Source: Bremia lactucae (taxonomy: Eukaryota > Oomycota > Peronosporomycetes > Peronosporales > Peronosporaceae). From it: DNA of 27,713 nucleotides. The notes beneath the pieces were generated by a model. The model was not told where the DNA came from. It did not search any database and saw only the letters and a program-made list of their open reading frames with translations. The stretch covers positions 5,480,550 to 5,508,262 of the forward strand of contig NC_090615.1 in NCBI RefSeq assembly GCF_004359215.1. Reading direction: 5' to 3'. The position numbers and the translations under genes are program-made. Within the stretch, counting starts at the first letter, position 1, and each line of letters begins with the position of its first letter. This document shows positions 1 to 9,422 of this stretch, one piece after another.

Positions 1-244
1 TAAACTAATACTAACATGTAAATGAATTCTTATCTATCTTATCTTGTAAATCTCTTTGATTACTTCTACAGCTGATTAGTCTGCGGAATAAATAGACATA
101 ATGGTCTATTCCTTTTTTTTATGGATAATAATTCAGGACATTACTATATAAAGTAATATTCTCCAAATATTATCTACCTTTTAGATAATATTTTAAGTAA
201 CAACCTTTAAGTGTTAGTTTCATGTAACGATACACCCCGTTACA
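1..244 (-). repeat. LTR fragment, family B
   Basis: The stretch matches the LTR at 12017-12402 in the same orientation: the run from the TACTAATACAA-like A/T-rich part, through TGACTGGACTGCGGA-like sequence, to CTTTAAGTGTTA and the end CGATACACCCCGTTACA. It ends at 244 with CCCCGTTACA, the inverted-repeat terminus shared by the A and B LTRs. The left part lies outside the window. No polypurine tract or primer site abuts it at 245, so it may be a solo or recombined LTR. Strand is given relative to gag-pol of family B. Confidence 0.7.
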
Positions 245-576
245 ATAATGGTCTGATGACGTGTCAAAAACTTTGTCATCACCTTTTCATTTGCCAAATT
301 AGAATCCGTAGGATTTGCGGACATGGCCGCTGGCGAGACGTAGGCCTTCACAGTAACCACTGAGTCGGGCGATGACACCGACTCATTCAAGGCACCTACG
401 ATGTGAGTTGTAGGTGACTTCGACCAGTCACCTACAATGGGACTAGTAGGTGACTTGGACCAGTGACCTCTAATTGGAGTAGGAAGAGACGCACACCCCA
501 AGGTAGATCTACCAAGATATTTTTGATTCACTAGCAGCTGCACTGAGCCGTGCAGCTGCCAGCTTTGCTGCTTCAC
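245..576 (-). pseudogene. N-terminal fragment of retroelement opposite-strand ORF (aORF), family A/B type
   Basis: The reading frame (open 576 to about 220 on the minus strand, running into the LTR) has Ser/Pro/Thr-rich sequence with repeats of a VGDWSKSP-like peptide. The same peptide is found in the plus-strand ORF at 18478-18717 inside the family A element, so this is the corresponding part of another copy. It lies directly inside an LTR of family A (715-1224), as in the complete element. I do not recognise the protein. The DNA is rich in perfect hairpins: 534-559 has 10-bp arms, and GGTAGATCTACC at 502-513 is a perfect palindrome. The fragment is cut by the family B LTR at 244. Confidence 0.6.
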
Positions 577-699
577 AGGCTACGCATAGAGATTTCGAAA
601 CAGTGCGCTATTAAAAGTTGGAATCAAAATAAAAAAATTAGAGAGCTAAATACAGTATATTACCCTCTGTCACATTTATCAGTCACTATAGTGACTGCT

Positions 700-714
700 G
701 TTTAAGGGGATTGA
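700..714 (+). other. Polypurine tract, family A copy
   Basis: TTTAAGGGGATTGA directly precedes the LTR start TGTAATGGGG at 715. Polypurine tracts prime plus-strand DNA synthesis and sit next to the 3' LTR. This marks 715-1224 as a 3' LTR and shows that the opposite-strand ORF lies at the 3' end of the element. Confidence 0.6.
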
Positions 715-1224
715 TGTAATGGGGTGTCCGTTACATAAATATTATTTTCTATAAATGGAACAATCAAATTTTGTTTCCTATGGAGGATAAATTAATAAAG
801 AAGTACGAAATTATCATCTGTTATCAATTTGACTTAATAGTTCTAATATTACTAAATTTGGTAATTTTGACGCATGAGACATCAATTCTATTAATTGGTT
901 GATTTAAGTTTAAATCAACCCCGTCAATCGTTTTAAGACACAATTAGGCGTCACGCAAGGAGGCGCATTGCACAGTTAGTTATAAAACTATTAAAGCTTG
1001 TAGATAGAAGATCGTTATAAAAAAACTTGACATATTAATACAATTTTTATTTTTTTGTTCTAAAGCCTTAGAATATGCCCTTAGTAGCTAAGACTGCTTA
1101 TCTACTCATAATTTTCATCTGCACGTCGTGTACGTGAAGTAGTCGAGGCACCTCACCTTCACTGTGAAAAGTTTTAGGTTGACTAGGACTGTTATCAGTA
1201 CTAGCAAATGGTGTTCCATTATAT
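715..1224 (+). repeat. 3' LTR, family A
   Basis: This is a reverse-complement match over its whole length to the LTR at 17818-18331. Shared blocks include CTAAATTTGGTAA (degraded from ACCAAATTTGGT), the hairpin GGTTGATTT...AAATCAACC at about 896-920, CCCGTCAATCG, GGAGGCGC and the end AGTACTAGCAAATGGTG. It begins TGTAATGGGG and ends with a decayed CCATTATA in place of CCCCGTTACA. About 510 bp long, the same as the complete copy. Confidence 0.8.
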
Positions 1225-1654
1225 TTCATTTGACAAGGGCCGAAGAAAGAAAATGGGTGGATCGAGTCGAAGTATAGCTTACATGGCGAAGTGTTCCCAA
1301 ACTTAATTATCGCTTCGGATCCTGAAGGTAACTTTTCGATTCTCAAAAGGGATCATCCTTTGAACCTGCTCGCAGCCAAATTAATCGCACAACGAGTATC
1401 AGATTTTTAACTGAGGGTTGCCGTTGCCTTTCAGCAATCCCTGAGGGTTCTTCACATCCACAGCCAAACCAACACACGAGGTGACAGATGCTATTGTAAT
1501 ATAGCGCTTGTTTAATGTGGCACGAATGATCAAAGCACCGTCAGCGAGCAGGCAGTGCTATCATATCGTCTACTACTATCTAGGCGTTAATTTTTTACTA
1601 TGCATGTTTATAATTAGCCAATCATATCAAACTAAGGGAATTTTAGCAAGTACT

Positions 1655-2131
1655 GAGTGGAGTTTAACGGCTCCCTATATTATTTTCTATAATGTGAATA
1701 ATAAAAGAGGATCACATTTGTTGCTTGTAAAATTTTACTAACAAGCTCAATGTTAGCGTACATGGTAAAACATTGTAGCAGCAATGCGACAATTCACCAT
1801 TGTGAATTGAGTTTGAATCAACCCCACCTGTCGCAGCTAGACGCGCGAATGGGCGGTAATCAATGAGTTGTAGAACATAGATATATTCAAAAATACTAAG
1901 TCAGTTATAAGACTACATTACGTAGGAGCTTATTTATAAAATACAATTTCGCTTTTCCGCTGTATTAAGCCTTCATAGCATCGAACTTTATTTGCTAAGA
2001 ATTCTTTCAAATCTGTAAAACCTATCACTGCACTTTGCGTACGTAAAGTATTCGAAGGCCCCTCGCCTTCACTATTATCAGTGCAGGTCGGCTTGTACTG
2101 AAGCAGTACTTGCGAAAGGTGTTTCACAACA
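1655..2131 (+). repeat. Degenerate LTR-like sequence related to families A/B
   Basis: It begins TTTAACGGCTCCCTATATTATTTTCTATAA, like the start of the LTR at 715. It contains TTTGAATCAACCCCACC and GCGAATGGGCGG in the expected middle, then a CGTACGTAAAGTA block and TACTGAAGCAGTACTTGCGAAAGGTG near the end. This order follows the A/B LTRs in plus orientation but identity is low and limits are approximate. Confidence 0.5.
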
Positions 2132-3401
2132 AGAGCGCTACTGGCGCGAGCCACTGACAGGGTCCGTCAGTGTGTTGGATATTATTATGTCTTGGTTAAG
2201 TAATTCCAATGTCGATGGCATAAGTCTTTAACGTAGCTTGTTCGTAAAAAGCTTCCCCGTTAAGTGACACTCGTTGTGATTACGAATCACTGAATGCTGA
2301 AAGCATTGTGGGCCAAGCGAGAGTCATTTCTCTATGATGTAAGTGTAGTAATTCACCGAGTGAGGCCGGCCGTGATGGCACCACACTGAATGTTGATAAC
2401 GAAATTGACGGCGAGATTCCAAGGCATTCAGGGCTATGTTAGTTAATGTTCGTAAATGACATGTAAACGATTATTGACTGAGGGCGGCTGCATAGTACCT
2501 CAGAGACAATCGGTAATGACACTGTTGGCGATAAACCAGAGCATTCCTGACTACGCCCGAAAATTTCACCTGGAGTGACACGTAAACGTTCTTGAAACTC
2601 TTCATCGGATGTGGAACTTGATAACAGTTCACGTATAGAGCAAGTTAAATTGAAGGTTCTGTTAATTTTGAGATCACGGATGTTCCGACTATAGAAGTCC
2701 GATCTCTGCACAGAGAGGGCAGAGATGTCAGATAAATATTGCAACGCTCAAAATATGTGTGGTGCTAATGCGTGATACTGAAAAAGGCTGTATATACTCG
2801 TCAATGGAGTTATTAGTAACGTTGCTCGTTGTGATAGCCTTGAGGCTGTTCCATCTTTACATGCTCTTTAGAGCCAGACGAAGTGTCTGTTGATGAGTTT
2901 GGACAGGCTTGGCGACATATCTGGCATGGTGGTCATACGGCCTGATACTGACCTAAACTCATCGTTGCTTCTGGGTAAGGCCATCCTTAAAACAAAAAGT
3001 AGCACATAAATGTCATCGACCCTTGGAATCGATATTTTCTTTGATAAAGGACTATCAAAAGGTAACGTCATAATTTACCGTGAGGGTTTACCTCCTGACG
3101 GAGGTTAACGTCATGGAATTGACTTAATTTTCTAAGATTAAATACTGCGTAACACAGCTGTGGCCTTTATTAAAGGAGGAGCGTGACGTCGTTGACGATT
3201 TCTTTCGTGCTAGATATGCGGCTGGAAGGTGTGTGATAGTTAGTCTTCCCATTCTGCATGGACAACTTGTGTCATAAAGGTGAACGGTAAAAGGCACTTC
3301 GTGCATACTTGCAATAAGAAAATGTATCCTTCATTATCTCGACTCGAGCGCGATTTTGTGCTCCGCGCCGTCATCATTGGTCTGTAACATGTGGCTCAAA
3401 A
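2132..3401. other. Unassigned degenerate region
   Basis: I see no intact gene here. The longest open frame is on the minus strand at 2439-2744 (101 codons), without a recognised domain. The plus strand around 2540-2640 reads a short stretch resembling the Tyr-Ala-Arg-Lys-Phe type sequence of retroelement gag, but with stops. The region is probably an old retroelement remnant, though I could not match it to families A, B or C. Confidence 0.3.
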
Positions 3402-3668
3402 CGTAACGGGCTCAAGCTGCACTAATGCTACACAGTCCCCGTTAAGTACACTTCGTGCATTTGAGGGGATAGTCAATTACTTAAATAAATTTACCTTTTA
3501 TCGAATTATATATAAATACCTATTTTTATCAATCAAATGTTCATCTCTGTCGATAACACAAATATTGCGATCGTATCTTTCTAGATATCTCGCGTTAGAC
3601 CCAGCACTCGGGTGTGGTTCACATTTGTGACCAACCCTTGTGTATATGATGCACATAGGTGCATTCAT
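3402..3668 (+). repeat. Truncated 5' LTR, family C (left half)
   Basis: It matches the 3' LTR from 7526 through the shared CACAGTCCCCGTTAAGT, TATCTTTCTAGATATCTCGCG and GACCCAGCACTCGGGTG blocks up to GTGCATTCA at 3668. There the match stops and gag sequence begins without the right half of the LTR. It retains the left arm of the LTR's long internal inverted repeat. Confidence 0.85.
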
Positions 3669-3669
3669 G

Positions 3670-4028
3670 AGCAGGAGATGCGCTCGCTGTCGGCGTATAT
3701 TACCGTAGGTCCGGTTCCGGAGCACATTAAGGTGCCCACGTTTATGAACGGACTACGGCATGGCTTATCGTGACAGGCTCTTTTCAGAAAGGTGCCGTCG
3801 ACGATGGAAGAGGCAGTCCAATTTGCCGTGGTTGAGGAGCAATCCTACAATAGTGCGTCGGCGACACCTTGATATAAACCGTCGGCGAGAGGTCAGATGC
3901 CACTCCCCTGGAGTTGGGCAATGCAGATGTGGTCTTTTTTAAATGCGGCAAGCGCGGCCATATTATGGTTCGCTGCTATGCCAGGGTCCCTGCTGGGGTG
4001 AAGACGCCCAGCAAAAAGGTCTCCCTTA
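3670..4028 (+). pseudogene. gag: gag C-terminal piece: capsid end and CCHC zinc knuckle
   Basis: Starting at 3670 the frame reads EQEMRSLS...HIKVPTFMNGLRHG...STMEEAVQFAVVEEQ, typical of the C-terminal half of the retrotransposon gag (capsid) domain. A degenerate knuckle follows, FFKCGKRGHIMVRC, spread over shifted frames. The knuckle fits CX2CX4HX4C except that the first Cys is Phe, so zinc binding is unlikely. In-frame stops occur after GLRHGLS and after SASATP. In a normal element this piece lies downstream of the N-terminal half, but here it lies upstream of it. Confidence 0.8.
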
Positions 4029-4030
4029 GG

Positions 4031-4650
4031 ATGAGCCTCAACATTAATTGGGCTCATTTCCCTTACCTCTCCGAACATCGTCGGGAGGTGGCAGGGCTTA
4101 TGGCGCAAGGACTTAGTGAACAAGCCCTGGTCAGGCTCCTGGGTAGTCCTCCTGAGCAACATGTTGCTCATTTGGAGCAGTTTGACGCAATTGTGCTCGA
4201 ATAGCGGATAGCCACGTCCGAGGCACACAGCCACGCTGCGGCGGAGTCCGTCACTCAGACTCAGGTTGAGTTGAGGCATGAATATGCTCGGAGCGAGGCT
4301 CTTAAAAGAAGTGTTGAGATGCTCTCTGCCCGGCCGCACCAGCCGAGGCCCATTCGGAAGGATCCACCCAAGCTTGATGGAACTGCGGCGCACACGAGTG
4401 TCCACTGGCTTTTAGCCGTGGAGCAATGCGGTGTCGTGCAGCTCATCGTAGACGACAGCCGGATGGTGTCGTACGCCAAGTCGCATCTGCGCGGTAAGGC
4501 CTCAGAGTGGGCTTACTTGCGCTTATGGCGGACAGAAAGGCGTTCCCTACATGGGCGATCTTTAAGGGAAAGATTCGCGCCATGTAACAGCCGCCGAACA
4601 ACGAAGTGTTGCTTCAGGCGCGCTTCTTTGGAGCGCGACAGGCAAAGCGA
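4031..4650 (+). pseudogene. gag: gag N-terminal piece
   Basis: ATG at 4031 begins MSLNINWAHFPYLSEHRREV. The same start occurs at 27646, just after the LTR and primer site of another family C copy, so this is the true gag N-terminus. The frame continues to about 4203 (stop), resumes through ARPHQPRPIRKDPPKLDG at 4320-4380, then SHLRGKASEWA, and after a frameshift near 4520 reads PPNNEVLLQARFFGARQAKRS. It ends near 4650 exactly where the piece at 3670 would continue. An 18-bp perfect palindrome lies at 4153-4170. Confidence 0.8.
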
Positions 4651-4684
4651 TCTCAAATAGAGTAAGCAGTCACCTTGCGATTCT

Positions 4685-5606
4685 TTGAGAATCTATGTGC
4701 CTCATGACACTGATCTCAAGCTGATGATTCTTCACGAGCTGCATGATGTGCCATCTAGTGGGCATCTAGTCCGTGAAAAGGCATTCTTACGAGTGTCAGA
4801 GGAATTTTGGTGGCCACACCTATATAGATGGGTGGCCAACTATATTCGCTGGTGGAAACAGTGTCAGCGCATGAAGCCTGCACCGTCCAGCAGTGCGCCA
4901 CGGAAGCCGCTACCGATTCCAACCAGCTATTATAAAGGCAGTAAGTTTGGACTTCATGTTTGGCATTCCGCCCGATCATAAGGGTCGGACAGGGCTAGTT
5001 GTCTTTGTAGACAGACTGAGCAAAATTGTGCATTTAGCACCATGTTAAACTTCGATCACAGGCAAGGAGGCAGCTCTCTTGTTCCTAGATCATGTTTACC
5101 GACTACACGGGATGACCGAGTCCATAGTATCAGACCGGGATCCACGTTTTACGTCTGGTTTTTAGCGACATGTGTTCGAGCTGCTAGGTAGCAAGCTCCA
5201 CATGTCGACCGCAGATCATCCCCAGACCGATGGCCAAACAGAACGTGCCAATCGGGTCGTGGCGGATGTCTTACGCACTATAGCAACTCCCAAAGAGTGG
5301 AGCAAGCAATTGCCCTTTGTGGAGTTCGCTATAAATAACAGTGTCCACGCCAGTACGGGTGAGACACCGTTTTATATTAACGGACTGCGCCATCCTCGGA
5401 CACCAGTCTCGTTTGTGCGCAGCCCGATTCTTAGTGGGAGAGGGCCCCTCACTATGCTCGGTGCGAAAGAGGGACATAGTTTCGTTAATATGACGATGAC
5501 CCGCGAGGGTATCATCTCAACGACAGAAACCTGCCCTAGTGACCCTGCCAGTTTAGCAGTGGTCAATAAACTACGCCTAAAGACCGACCTCTTGGCGGTG
5601 TCATAG
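4685..5606 (+). pseudogene. pol: pol fragment: integrase zinc site and catalytic core
   Basis: The first part reads LHELHDVPSSGH...FWWPHLYRWVANYIRWWKQCQR, the HHCC zinc domain. The usual CX2C pair is WKQC here, so one ligand is lost; the minus-strand copy at 16404-16592 keeps CEQC. The core follows with frameshifts: SIVSDRDPRF at about 5120-5150 holds the second catalytic Asp, and HPQTDGQTERANR at about 5218-5256 holds the catalytic Glu. The frame then continues through VEFAINNSVHASTGETPF. Integrase inserts the element's cDNA; this copy is broken. Confidence 0.9.
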
Positions 5607-6485
5607 GCGAGTTTGATGCTAAGAGCGTGAGCGAGGCTCAACAAATTGTAGGTGAGCGATCAGCGATCACACGAAAAGTCCGTGACGCAATGACAAGCGC
5701 ACAGGACAAACAAAAAGAATATGCGGACCGAAATGGTCGCAAAATAATGAACACTTTAAAATGGGTAAAAAGTATTATTAAGTACTGCTACCCTACCTAA
5801 GAATGCAATTTCTGTACCAACTGGAGGTACTACGAAGTTGTTGCCACGTTTTATTGGGCCCTTTACGGTGGTCGACGCGGTGGGTCGTCTGAAACGGTGT
5901 GTGGACCCAAATGAGGTCACATGTTCCCATCCGTCTAAGGAGACCGATGGTGACACCGACTGTGAATCGTGCGCCGTTCGGGTGAGGTGGACGGAGAACC
6001 ACGAACATGACTTAAAAAGCGAGGGGCATCACGCGAGTAACGCGGATCCCTCAGCATTTTTATCCTTTCAAAGAGGTCCAAGCGAGTCTTTTAGGCGTTC
6101 ATAACCCTGACGAGCCTTCGCTCGGACATAAAAAAAAGATCCGAGGTCAGTCGTGAGACTTGACCCTCGAGATGCGCAATACGTCGTTCAGCAGCGCTTG
6201 ACGCCTGTGACTGAATGGACGAAGAAAGGGCAGCCGCGAGTAGGCGGGCGAGATCGCCACTTCTATCGGGCGCCGCCTGCAATGGATGCGGGTGGGAATT
6301 AACGCTCCCTTGTTGGAAGGTTGCTTGCCTACCGCTCCGTGAGGCAAAGGTATTGGATCCTCGTCCAATGGAAAGGTTACCCAAAGAGTTTTGACTCTTG
6401 GGAACCGATCGATACCCTACGCATTGATGTACCCGGCTTGATGGCTGCCTATGAAAAGGAACACCAGCTGAGGCCTCTTCTCTAG
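5607..6485 (+). pseudogene. pol: pol C-terminus: GPY/F-like domain, linker and chromodomain
   Basis: After a frameshift the strand reads QQIVGERSAITRKVRDAMTSAQ and ADRNGRK (5635-5745), then TGGTTKLLPRFIGPFTVVDAVG at 5820-5885 (read in pieces), the integrase C-terminal beta domain. A variable linker follows, then from about 6300 LLAYRSVRQRYW, ILVQWKGYPKSFDSWEP and DVPGLMAAYEKEHQ, ending at a TAG at 6483-6485. Chromodomains target chromoviruses to particular chromatin. Most of this stretch lies opposite the C-terminal half of the aORF. Confidence 0.85.
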
Positions 6486-7500
6486 TCTCAAATGGACTAG
6501 CAGAAGTAGCGTTGTGAGAGTAAACAGGGGCTACAGTACCGCTCATGATCACACGCAAGCGGGCGAAGTTAATTCGTTGCGTCCGCCGCTTTATCGCATC
6601 GGAATGTGGATGAATGCGGCGCAAGATTTCTGCCTCGTATTGGTCGGGCGTTTTATTCGAACGCAACACGACCGGGATCGGGGAAATACGCCCAAGCGTT
6701 TTTCCCTAACCCCTTTATGACTTAAGGACACCATAATACTGATGTGCGTCTGGAAGAGCGCGCTCTAGGAGAGACGCTCTTGGCCCGTTTAAACGAGGCC
6801 ATTTAGATGGAGGGGGCATCAGTGATATACTACCCGTCACATAGCCACATTCAAAACGACTGGCTTGTGACACCGGCTGAGCACGTTCACGTGTCGTCGG
6901 CGGAGCTTTAGGATGCGATTTCTCTATGTCGGAACCATTATGAATAATGGTCTGAGTATAAGGCGTTGCGGAGATACCCAATGGAGAAGCGGCTACGCCT
7001 TTATGGGCAGCGCTCTCATTACCTGTCGCTGCGCTACCCAGCCCAGACGACGAGACAGCATTCGTAAATGTTGCTGTCTCAATGTTGTGAGCCATGAGAG
7101 AAGTTTGGATGGGCAATAATGCGCCATCATCCTTCCTCACGAGCTCGTTGTCCGCATCACTACTATGAGATGACGGCAACGGTGTCGACTCATTGTAGTC
7201 GACAATGAGTGACGGATCAGCATCCTCACTGTTAAAGTGGGATCCTTTAGCCCTGTTAATGCGACAGCAGTAGTAGCTGTTGGCATTTCGAATAAGGCAT
7301 TGGACGCGGCCGGCGAGTTAATACGGCGCGTGTTCTTAGTGCGGGATTGAGTGGGCGTCTTACCAGACGAACCACTAACATTGCCCCTTTAAGGTGGCAT
7401 CTATGGCGCCGTGTATGGAAACACAGGTCGCTAGAGTTATTTAGAGAGCTAGCGGCGCGTAAAGCTGCACGCAGTTCTTCGCTCCTCTTTGACGATTTAA
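6091..7500 (-). pseudogene. Opposite-strand ORF (aORF), family C
   Basis: On the minus strand the frame is open from upstream of 7179 (SHFNSEDADPSLIVDYNEST) to 6715, breaks, and is open again from 6669 to 6091. The protein is Ser/Ala/Thr-rich and probably disordered at first, then basic, and ends in an Ala-rich helix with ERRIAHLEGQVSRLTSDL, which looks like a short coiled coil. It lies between chromodomain and 3' LTR, head-on to pol, and its last 400 bp overlap the chromodomain and linker. I do not recognise the family. Families A and B have coding-like sequence in the same place. The overlap part could be only a shadow of pol; the part at 6490-7500 is not. Confidence 0.55.
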
Positions 7501-7525
7501 AATGTGAATTTGATCTTCAAGGGTG

Positions 7526-8158
7526 TGTGACAGGCTAAGGTTGCACTAATGCTACACAGTCCCCGTTAAGTTCACTTGGTGTACTTAAGGGGATAGTCAA
7601 TTACTTAATAAATTTATATTTTATCGCAGTATCTATAAATACCTATTTTTATCAATCAAATGTTCATCTCTGTCGACAATACTAATATGTATTGCGAGCG
7701 TATCTTTCTAGATATCTCGCGTTAGACCCAGCACTCGGGTGTGGTTCACATTTGTGACCAACCCTTGTGTATGTGATGCACATAGGTGCATTCACATAGG
7801 AAGGATGACGCCTAGCGTCATCTGTTACGCGAGGTATCTAGAAAGATACGCTTCAATACATTTTAAGTGTTATCCATAGAAATGACATTTTGATGGTTAA
7901 AATAGATATCTATACTTAAATCGATTTAATATAAATCAGTCTATAAACTATTTTCTACTTGGTAAGTGCGCACGAGGAGCCGGATTACCGCTCCCGTGAT
8001 GACACTCAACTAAAGTACTTGGTGCGTTGGGTGAGGTCGCTAACGCGCCCACCAAAACGTCCTCACTGCACGCAAGAGAAGCTGGTTAAAACGCTTCCTT
8101 GCTGTGCTAGGGTGTGTGTCTAAGTAGAGCGTGGCCGCATTGCATGTGCCCGCCTATA
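7526..8158 (+). repeat. 3' LTR, family C
   Basis: It starts TGTGACAGGCTAAGG (TGTAACGGGC in the copy at 27057) and ends GCCCGCCTATA (GCCCGCCTACA in that copy). The purine-rich CAAGGGTG lies just before it. Inside are inverted arms of about 89 bp, 7634-7722 and 7824-7913, including TATTGCGAGCGTATCTTTCT and its complement. Three smaller hairpins lie between the arms. A TATCTATAAATACC box in the left arm and its inverted, decayed counterpart in the right arm suggest promoters facing both ways, by inference only. Confidence 0.88.
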
Positions 8159-8436
8159 AAACGTGCCTTTAATAAATGATACGGAGTGGTTTATGGCGAT
8201 TCAGCAAGGCGCTAAGCGCACCCTCTTCTTCAGATGATCCACAAACGATGGAGAAGCCGTGTTTAAATTTGCAAGGCTTTAGCCGCAACTCTACATGCGC
8301 ATAATGTATAAAGCTCGTTTAATCAAGCCGACTACCTAACAGGCCTCAGTACACCTGGTAATCCTATCATATAAGTGTTTCCACCGACGTAGATACTTAC
8401 TTTCGTCTCTTTTCATATAACCGCTTAAAGTGTACC
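8159..8436. other. Intergenic sequence without recognised features
   Basis: No ORF of note and no match to the LTR families. It separates the family C 3' LTR from the small secreted-type ORF at 8437. Confidence 0.4.
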
Positions 8437-8562
8437 ATGAAATCTAAAAAGATATACCAAACAACTCCAACGAATAGCAATTCTTCATTAATTATTATAA
8501 TAGTTGTGCTTCTGACGACAAATACATTCACAGCGATAAGTTTTAATAGTACCTTATCATAA
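8437..8562 (+). CDS. Possible 41-residue secreted or membrane-anchored peptide
   Basis: The ORF begins MKSKKIYQ, a lysine-rich start, and holds the hydrophobic run LIIIIVVLLTTNTFTA at residues 20-35, followed by a few polar residues and a stop. That is the shape of a signal peptide or signal anchor with almost no mature protein. ATG has a purine-poor but acceptable context (ACCATGA). It could be the stump of a secreted protein cut off by the neighbouring LTR-like sequence, or a chance ORF in A/T-rich DNA. No effector motif is visible. Confidence 0.25.
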   Translation: MKSKKIYQTTPTNSNSSLIIIIVVLLTTNTFTAISFNSTLS

Positions 8563-8629
8563 CTCGGCTTGACGACTTCTATGCAGTTAGTGACTTTCCT
8601 ACCAGCTAACCTTCATTGATATTATTGTA

Positions 8630-8990
8630 GGCAACGTACCTCCGATTACGTCATGTACACGACGTGTAGATAAAGATTTAAAGGCTGCTAGGCGATCACT
8701 TAGCAACAAGACAAAACTAATATGTGCTTAGTTGAGGAAAAAGTAAAACTCTATCCAATATGTTTAAGTTCCTGCATTCTATTACTTACGTATAATTCTA
8801 ACAAGATATACATTCAACGTAAAAGCATGCACAGTTACTCATTGCTATCCGTCCATTCGCGCGTCACCAGCGATTGGCGGGGATATTTTAAAAACTCAAC
8901 TCAACCAATGAATAGAATTGTCACAGAACTGCTACAATATTACCATGTGGGGCACTATGACAATATAATCATGTAAGATAATTTTTTTTG
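8630..8990 (-). repeat. Degenerate LTR related to family A
   Basis: The order of blocks follows the LTR at 17818-18331: a GTACACGACGTGTAGAT block (as in the reverse complement of 1115-1135), GAAAAAGTAAAACT, GCGATTGGCGGGG at 8870, CTCAACTCAACCAATGAATAG and an ATTACCATGTGG remnant of ACCAAATTTGGT. Termini are not clear. The 84-codon ORF at 8722-8976 lies in this repeat and is not regarded as a gene. Confidence 0.55.
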
Positions 8991-9089
8991 TATTTATTTT
9001 TGATTTCTTGTTTAGGCCGTTGTCACATGCGACGTCGGCTTTACTTCAATATTGGAAGGGGCTGTCTTTCCATAAATACCGACCCTACC

Positions 9090-9115
9090 TACATATCCCC
9101 TCTGGAGGATATGTA
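9090..9115. repeat. Perfect inverted repeat (9-bp arms)
   Basis: TACATATCC and GGATATGTA are separated by 8 bases. Located about 310 bp upstream of the photolyase start. Function unknown; possibly a structured leader or protein site. Confidence 0.6.
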
Positions 9116-9248
9116 ACCAGCATGCGCATCACACTACATTTAGTTTAACAAATTGAGCTGCTTTTTTTGCTAATTGACTTGTTATTCTAATTCTTTTGTT
9201 GATTAGAGAAATATGCGAATGGCCAACATTTTATGTTGCAAATCGCGT

Positions 9249-9280
9249 GTTATCCGCGATAACCCAACAAGTTGTTGGGT
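9249..9280. promoter_or_regulatory. Two abutting palindromes upstream of photolyase
   Basis: GTTATC-CGC-GATAAC (9249-9263) overlaps at its end with ACCCAACAA-G-TTGTTGGGT (9262-9280), a perfect odd palindrome of 19 bp. They lie about 140 bp upstream of the photolyase ATG, where dimeric regulators could bind. That role is inference. Similar palindromes are common elsewhere in the window, so chance or the same mutational process is possible. Confidence 0.35.
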
Positions 9281-9422
9281 GAGACTAGTACTGGGTTTGG
9301 CTTCGGTCTAGAATAACTCCTATTGGTTTCAAAAGTGGTACAAAGCGTAAAAATCACAGCTTTCCGATGAAATATCGGTATTGATAAGACACTCGACGAT
9401 CACAACTTCTTAAGCACGTAAG

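Larger units (their letters stand above)
3402..8158 (+). mobile_element. Ty3/Gypsy chromovirus copy, family C, rearranged
   Basis: Order on the plus strand: half 5' LTR (3402-3668), gag C-terminal piece, gag N-terminal piece, integrase, chromodomain, then an opposite-strand ORF and a full 3' LTR (7526-8158). The element lacks protease, RT and RNase H: gag sequence ends near 4650 and integrase begins at 4685. A primer-binding site is also missing because the right half of the 5' LTR is gone. It is therefore a non-autonomous, decayed copy. Related family C pieces occur at 16213-17350 and 27057 onward. Confidence 0.85.

Noticed and set aside
3893..4405. 170-codon open frame on the minus strand
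   Set aside because: It is the complement of clear gag sequence (zinc knuckle and gag N-terminus) on the plus strand.
3397..8163. AAAACG on both sides of the family C element as a target duplication
   Set aside because: The sequence overlaps the decayed LTR termini and does not give a clean 5-bp duplication directly outside both ends, unlike GGCTT around family A.
8722..8976. 84-codon plus-strand ORF
   Set aside because: It falls within a degenerate LTR whose blocks match other LTR copies, so it is not a gene.
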